Assembly: GCA_937942935.1 (NCBI GenBank)
Contig: CALDGT010000618.1
Span: 1 to 9,139, forward strand
Reading direction: 5' to 3'
DNA: 9,139 bases
Origin: an uncultured Chloroflexota bacterium
GTDB taxonomy: Bacteria; Chloroflexota; Anaerolineae; Aggregatilineales; Phototrophicaceae
Part shown: piece after piece, positions 6,243-9,139 of the stretch
Layout of the letters: each line of letters opens with the position of its first letter
How positions within the stretch are numbered: the stretch's first letter is position 1
Position numbers and translations under genes: made by a program
The notes under the pieces: generated by a model
Told to the model about the DNA's origin: nothing
What the model saw: only the letters and a program-made list of their open reading frames with translations
Database searches by the model: none

Positions 6243-6635
6243 TCATTTTAATATTTTTTCAATTTGTTCTCTTAAATAGGCTTCAACCAAAACACCAAAA
6301 GCCCGCCAAACCTCTGCACCGTGTTCATCATACAAGACATAACTAGGATGACCGGGTAATGCAAGGGTATTAAACGCGGTCTGCCCTTCGGCATCATCCA
6401 TCGCATTCAAAAAGCGCACAACAACTTGGTCTGTATATTGTTCATCTAGCCTATGCACGATAGGCGACATCGTTTGTCAAGGACTTCAGTTATCCGTATA
6501 AAAAAATAAAAGTGTTGGTTTCCCTTTTTCGATGACTACCCCATCACTCACTTGGCGCGTCGTTGAATCACCAGAGCAACCTGCGAATAATAGCACGGCA
6601 GAACATAGCCAAAATGCCCATTTGAGTAGACGCAT
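6243..6635 (-). CDS. Thioredoxin-like lipoprotein with two in-frame TGA codons at the CxxC positions (predicted UxxU selenoprotein)
   Basis: Predicted exported, lipid-anchored thioredoxin-fold oxidoreductase of 130 residues if both TGAs are read as selenocysteine. Seen: ATG 6635 with the SD GGAGGG (6641-6646) 5 nt upstream; a signal peptide with lipobox LFAGC (C20); the first strand KPTLLFFYTDN; then TGA (6486-6488), Ser, Pro, TGA (6477-6479), Q-T-M-S-P. Thioredoxins carry C-x-P-C at exactly this place. The fold continues with VVVRFLNAMDD, the cis-proline loop ALPGHPSYVLYDEHG and a final helix ending at TGA 6243-6245. The frame has no other stop. Within the gene Trp is TGG and Cys is TGT/TGC, so TGA is not obviously reassigned. 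A SECIS-like hairpin follows (6444-6470). A conventional gene finder would report only the 75-residue fragment from ATG 6470. The alternative is a pseudogene with two nonsense changes, or read errors, at exactly both catalytic codons. It is co-transcribed with the thioesterase gene downstream. Confidence 0.85.
6444..6470 (-). promoter_or_regulatory. Bacterial SECIS-like stem-loop inside the selenothioredoxin frame
   Basis: On the minus strand GCCTAT (6465-6460), loop CGTGC (6459-6455) and ATAGGC (6454-6449) give a perfect 6-bp stem with a 5-nt loop. A lower stem AUGUC/UAGAU adds three further pairs around two mismatches. The loop starts 17 nt after the second UGA and 26 nt after the first. 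Bacterial SECIS models expect roughly 16-37 nt, a short apical loop and a G in its first two positions; here G is second and is followed by U. One element could thus serve both UGAs. Confidence 0.65.
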
Positions 6636-6640
6636 CTTAT

Positions 6641-6646
6641 CCCTCC
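6641..6646 (-). promoter_or_regulatory. Strong ribosome binding site that fixes the true start at ATG 6635
   Basis: GGAGGG on the minus strand, 5 nt before ATG 6635. No comparable SD precedes the internal ATG at 6470, where the upstream sequence is the TGA-S-P-TGA active-site region. This argues that translation begins at 6635 and must pass both TGA codons. Confidence 0.75.
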
Positions 6647-6673
6647 ACAAATTTATCAAATACCCATTTAATT

Positions 6674-6702
6674 ATTATATGAGGGGATAAACATGGGCGC
6701 AA
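6674..6702 (-). promoter_or_regulatory. Sigma-70 type promoter for the selenothioredoxin-thioesterase operon
   Basis: On the minus strand TTGCGC (6702-6697), a 17-nt spacer, then a consensus TATAAT (6679-6674). The start would lie near 6667, giving a leader of about 30 nt before ATG 6635. The -10 is perfect and the spacing optimal; the -35 matches at TTG and the final C region only. Confidence 0.55.
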
Positions 6703-6736
6703 CCAATTACACTCATCAAAGTTACAACTCTGTGGG

Positions 6737-6937
6737 TTAATCATCATCTTTCACAATAATTGACCTAATCAATAAAATCCCAACTAATCCTAATAATGCA
6801 CAAGTGCAAATAAGTATCAAAGCAGAGATAATATTAAACATAGTTGAGGTGGAAGCATTACTTGAATTAATCATTACTCCAATAAGAAATGAAAACGGCA
6901 ACCCTATATTATGGGATTGTATATTTAAGTTTCGCAT
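6737..6937 (-). CDS. Small membrane protein, uncharacterised
   Basis: A 66-residue protein of no family I recognise. It has a modestly hydrophobic stretch (about 11-23, IGLPFSFLIGVMI), a Ser/Thr/Asn-rich turn (SSNASTST), and one clear membrane helix (about 34-59) with two Cys (C44, C46), ending in a charged KDDD tail. ATG 6937 is preceded by SD GAAGGGG at about 8 nt, which is the main support that it is expressed. It lies upstream of the selenothioredoxin gene on the same strand, but the promoter at 6674-6702 intervenes, so it is probably a separate transcript. The sequence is more AT-rich than its neighbours. It could be a chance frame, but the SD and the coherent hydrophobic helix favour a gene. 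Confidence 0.55.
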   Translation of the reverse strand: MRNLNIQSHNIGLPFSFLIGVMINSSNASTSTMFNIISALILICTCALLGLVGILLIRSIIVKDDD

Positions 6938-7039
6938 CTGATTCGCCCCTTCAAAAATGATTCATGCCTGTGTTATCGTAATGATGATACTCACGATTAT
7001 AGAGGATATTTATTTTTTGTACTGCAAGGATTGAACTTC

Positions 7040-7549
7040 ATGAATCGCAAAACCATCATCGCCATTATTATCATCACCCTCGTCATCGCAGGTGGCATCA
7101 TCGCCCTAACTGCCATTTTGCCACCCCAAAACCAACCCGCATTTGATGTCGCCACCCGTTTTATAAATTTGGCAGGGACTGGTCAAGATGAATTGGCAAT
7201 GGCGCTATTGAGTGATGAACTGCAAACCTATGTGCGCGATAATTGCCCAGAGGGCAGTGTTTCGGCATGTATTTATGCTTATACACCGTCTGAATGGGGA
7301 AAATTAATGCGCGATGGTGCGGCGGTATATCGGCGGTCTATCCGCGATGGTGAAGCATGGGATATTCAACTTATTGCCACCTACGAAGAAGGCAAAGGCT
7401 TTGCTGGTATTTGTATTTATAACCGTGTCGAAGAAGTTGCGCCAGATGATTGGCGTGTGACGGCTTGGTCTGGTTTCATTCCGTGTGATGATGCCAATTC
7501 GGGCTTGCCCAATTTACGCTCAGACAATGCCGTTAATCGTGTGCCATGA
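7040..7549 (+). CDS. Membrane-anchored exported protein, uncharacterised
   Basis: A 169-residue protein with a short basic N-terminus (MNRK), an uncleaved-looking membrane anchor (about 5-27, rich in Ile) and an extracytoplasmic domain. The domain opens with AFDVATRFINLAGTGQDELAMALLSDELQTYV, a helix pattern typical of small NTF2/DUF4878-like domains, and ends with a strand-rich part (WDIQLIATYEEG, GICIYNRVEE, WRVTAWSGF). Four Cys (C69, C77, C125, C149) could form disulfides outside the cell. I cannot name a family with confidence. An in-frame TTG at 7031 is unlikely as the start because SD AAGGA (7026-7030) would abut it; ATG 7040 is 9 nt away. The stop overlaps the ATGAGGGATGTG start region of the next gene, so the two form a coupled pair. 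Confidence 0.82.
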   Translation: MNRKTIIAIIIITLVIAGGIIALTAILPPQNQPAFDVATRFINLAGTGQDELAMALLSDELQTYVRDNCPEGSVSACIYAYTPSEWGKLMRDGAAVYRRSIRDGEAWDIQLIATYEEGKGFAGICIYNRVEEVAPDDWRVTAWSGFIPCDDANSGLPNLRSDNAVNRVP

Positions 7550-7560
7550 GGGATGTGATG

Positions 7561-8058
7561 ATGCGTTATTTAACCCCACCCCCTAACTCTATCCCCATTA
7601 CATGGAGTGGGGGAATAAAATCTATTTTAGGGGCGATTATCCTTATTATCACCATTATTTTTCTCACGGCGTGCGCTCAAATTGCGCCAGCACAATTGCC
7701 ACAACGCCTCGCGGAAGGCAAAAATAATCAACTTCCTACCCTATCCGCGCCATTCACCATCACAAGCTATAGCTATACCAATCGTGCATTTTCGGTGAAT
7801 TATCCAAAGGGGTGGCGTGTGGTTAGTTCTGCCAGTTTTGCGCCACCCTCTGTTGTATTCGTCTCACCTGATGAGCGCCAAATGATTCTCATCACCACCG
7901 AAGCCAATACGACCCTCGCCTACCCTTTCACAGACATCCCGCATGACCAAATTTCACAACAAAAAGGCGCTGTTTGGGTGATTGGGCTTGCTCCTATAGA
8001 TAAATGGGAATCTTTCCGCATCACTTATGAATCTGTGTTCACGGCGCTTGATAGCTAA
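7561..8058 (+). CDS. Lipoprotein with PsbP/DUF1795-like domain, uncharacterised
   Basis: Predicted lipoprotein of 165 residues from ATG 7561. Hydrophobic helix about 22-36, lipobox L35-T-A-C38. The mature part has a Gln/Pro/Asn-rich linker, then FTITSYSYTNRAFSVNYPKGWRVVSS...VVFVSPDERQMILITTE, the pattern of a small PsbP/DUF1795-like domain (YPxGW followed by an aromatic/hydrophobic strand). Alternative ATGs occur at 7546 (overlapping the upstream stop) and 7558; SD GAGGGA (7548-7553) sits 7 nt from 7561, which I prefer. The N-terminal region before the helix is unusually long and proline-rich (TPPPNSIPITWSGG) and coincides with a C-tract/G-tract repeat-like DNA element. The last 20 bp overlap the convergent sugar dehydrogenase gene. 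Function is unknown; paired with the anchored protein at 7040. Confidence 0.8.
   Translation: MRYLTPPPNSIPITWSGGIKSILGAIILIITIIFLTACAQIAPAQLPQRLAEGKNNQLPTLSAPFTITSYSYTNRAFSVNYPKGWRVVSSASFAPPSVVFVSPDERQMILITTEANTTLAYPFTDIPHDQISQQKGAVWVIGLAPIDKWESFRITYESVFTALDS
7574..7613 (+). repeat. C-tract/G-tract palindromic element inside the lipoprotein N-terminus
   Basis: CCCCAC (7574-7579) can pair with GTGGGG (7607-7612), and CCCCA (7593-7597) with TGGGG (7608-7612). The stretch ACCCCACCCCCTAAC then TCCCC resembles the interspersed C-rich palindromes of some Chloroflexi and cyanobacterial genomes. It encodes the proline-rich PPPNSIPITWSGG before the signal helix. Only one copy is in the window, so its repeat nature is inferred. 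Confidence 0.35.
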
Positions 8059-9139
8059 TGCGATAAATAGCACCCGCATAATCATCAGAGATGAGCATTG
8101 CACCGTCTGGCATGATGAGAATATCCACAGGACGTCCCCATTCTTGCCCACCTTGCAACCAGCCATCGGCAAAGACCTCATAACTCACAGGGAAATCATC
8201 TATCACATGCACCATCGTCACCCGATACCCAATTTTTTCATTCCGAGAACGTGACCCATGCTCGGCAATGAAAACATATTCTTGATACTCCTCTGGGAAC
8301 ATATCGCCCGCATAAAAACGCATTCCCAATGCGGCAGTATGCGCTTGAAGTAATTGGACAGGCGCGGTGAATTGGCTACAATCATATTGACCAAAGCGTG
8401 TTTCGTTATAAAACCCACCTAAACAATAGGGAAATCCAAAATGTTCGCCAATGGTCGAAACACGATTCAATTCATCAGGAGGCAATTCATCTCCCATTGC
8501 ATCATTTCCGTTATCAGTGAACCACAATTCGCCTGTTTCTGGATTCCAATCGAATCCAACCGTATTGCGGATTCCCTGAGCGACTGTTTCAAAACCCGTT
8601 CCATCTAGGTTTAGGCGGTGAATTGCACCATAGGGCAGATTCACCTCACAAAAATCGCATGGCACACCAACAGGGGTATATAACATATCCTCATAAATCC
8701 GCAAATATTTCCAACCGTGATGTTGGTCTTGTGGAAAATCATCATAAACCACAACCGGATTTGGCGGGTTCTCTAATTGCGATTCGATATTATCGTAACG
8801 GATGATACGATGAATTTCGGCAACATACAAACTGCCATTATGAAATGCCACCCCATTCGGGCTGTTCAGATTGCGTGCGATGGTATAACGCGATTCTGCA
8901 AAATTATCACCATCAAAATCTACGAGCGCATAAACAACACCTGTCCCGCGTGTGCCAACAAAGAGTGTGCCATTATCCCCTAGCGCCATAGACCGCGCCC
9001 CGCGCACAGTATCATTGTAGATGTCTATACGAAAACCTTCTGTCAAATTGATTTGGTCTAAATAAAGTTGGGCGGTAGGTTCTGCGAGGGCAATTGAGAA
9101 AGTGAGGAATCCCAACAAAAAGGTGAGCAAAAATCGAAA
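8039..9139 (-). CDS. PQQ-dependent sugar dehydrogenase (sorbosone dehydrogenase-like), 5' end cut by window
   Basis: Six-bladed beta-propeller quinoprotein of the GSDH (PF07995) superfamily, which oxidises aldoses or sorbosone-like sugars with PQQ outside the cytoplasm. The open frame runs off the window edge (codons F-R-F precede the TTG at 9130), so the start is outside. Visible: hydrophobic signal segment LLTFLLGFLTFSIALA then EP; DxDGDN-type loop; LNSPNGVAFHNGSLYVAE; the HHGWKYLR segment with the likely catalytic His; PVGVPCDFC, a Cys pair typical of the sorbosone subgroup; GIRNTVGFDW (PQQ-contacting RN) and ELWFTDNGND; PPDELN; FGFPYC; ALGMRFYAG; WGRPVDILIMPDG; and the final SDDYAGAIYRI blade. 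About 366 residues are visible, near the full family length, so only a few residues are missing. Its 3' end overlaps the lipoprotein gene by 20 bp. Confidence 0.93.
   Translation of the reverse strand, partial: FRFLLTFLLGFLTFSIALAEPTAQLYLDQINLTEGFRIDIYNDTVRGARSMALGDNGTLFVGTRGTGVVYALVDFDGDNFAESRYTIARNLNSPNGVAFHNGSLYVAEIHRIIRYDNIESQLENPPNPVVVYDDFPQDQHHGWKYLRIYEDMLYTPVGVPCDFCEVNLPYGAIHRLNLDGTGFETVAQGIRNTVGFDWNPETGELWFTDNGNDAMGDELPPDELNRVSTIGEHFGFPYCLGGFYNETRFGQYDCSQFTAPVQLLQAHTAALGMRFYAGDMFPEEYQEYVFIAEHGSRSRNEKIGYRVTMVHVIDDFPVSYEVFADGWLQGGQEWGRPVDILIMPDGAMLISDDYAGAIYRISYQAP

Noticed and set aside
6243..6470. A 75-residue thioredoxin fragment starting at ATG 6470
   Set aside because: It lacks the first strand and the active site and has no SD. 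The same frame upstream encodes the missing fold elements, signal peptide and SD, interrupted only by TGA at the two redox positions.
6477..6488. TGA reassigned to Trp or Cys, or two nonsense mutations
   Set aside because: Trp is TGG and Cys TGT/TGC in this very gene, and TGA ends the kinase, yjjX and this gene. Random nonsense changes would not fall on precisely both catalytic codons with the rest of the frame intact. Sequencing error remains to be excluded with reads.
6976..7002. Dyad ATCGT...ACGAT in front of the gene at 7040
   Set aside because: Only 5 bp match in the arms and the flanking bases break symmetry; too weak to call an operator.
7954..8254. Short frames on both strands around the convergent gene ends
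   Set aside because: They straddle the lipoprotein and sugar dehydrogenase ends in the wrong frames and lack SD sites.
1..9139. CRISPR array, tRNA/rRNA genes, insertion sequences or prophage genes
   Set aside because: I saw no regularly spaced direct repeats, tRNA cloverleaf, transposase or phage-like frames in any part of the window.

Overview
This window looks like ordinary bacterial chromosome of moderate, slightly AT-rich composition. It is densely packed, with short intergenic gaps, ATGA overlaps and good Shine-Dalgarno (SD) sites. The host is tentatively an Anaerolineae-like Chloroflexota. That guess rests on the look of several proteins: a sorbosone-dehydrogenase-type PQQ enzyme, an uncharacterised small protein directly behind metG, and lipoproteins with short globular domains. 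No marker gene in the window settles the taxonomy.

Layout. On the minus strand (11-1986) a soluble PAS histidine kinase overlaps by ATGA an N-methyl-tryptophan/sarcosine oxidase-type flavoenzyme that stops early at codon 221. Divergent from the kinase, on the plus strand (2146-3458), are a CPBP intramembrane protease and a YjjX-type inosine/xanthosine triphosphatase; a perfect 9-bp inverted repeat lies in front of the pair. Running back on the minus strand are metG (methionyl-tRNA synthetase, 3777-5612) and a 114-residue uncharacterised protein whose 3' end overlaps yjjX tail to tail. A 12-bp perfect hairpin (5661-5688) separates metG from the next minus-strand operon. That operon (5727-6635) holds a thioredoxin-like lipoprotein and a PaaI-type thioesterase. 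Upstream lie a small minus-strand membrane protein (6737-6937), then a plus-strand pair of exported or anchored proteins (7040-8058). These converge on a PQQ-dependent sugar dehydrogenase (8039 to the window edge) whose first codons are outside the window.

The standout is at 6243-6635. A naive reading sees only a 75-residue fragment starting at an internal ATG (6470). Upstream, the same frame runs to a well-placed ATG at 6635 with a GGAGGG SD and a TTGCGC-N17-TATAAT promoter. It encodes a lipoprotein signal peptide and a thioredoxin fold, interrupted only by two TGA codons. Those two TGAs sit exactly where thioredoxins carry the two cysteines of the CxxC active site (N-TGA-S-P-TGA-Q). A 6-bp stem with a CGUGC loop follows at the distance expected of a bacterial SECIS element: 17 nt from the second UGA and 26 nt from the first. 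The best explanation is a selenoprotein with a U-x-x-U active site, a membrane-anchored double-selenocysteine thioredoxin. Trp (TGG), Cys (TGT, TGC) and stop (TGA) are all used conventionally in the same gene, which argues against reassignment of TGA.

Everything else is recognisable housekeeping or small uncharacterised exported proteins. Secondary points of interest are the interrupted oxidase, a ribbon-helix-helix-like N-terminus on the kinase, the REP-like hairpin, and a C-rich/G-rich repeat-like insert in the signal peptide region of the lipoprotein at 7561.
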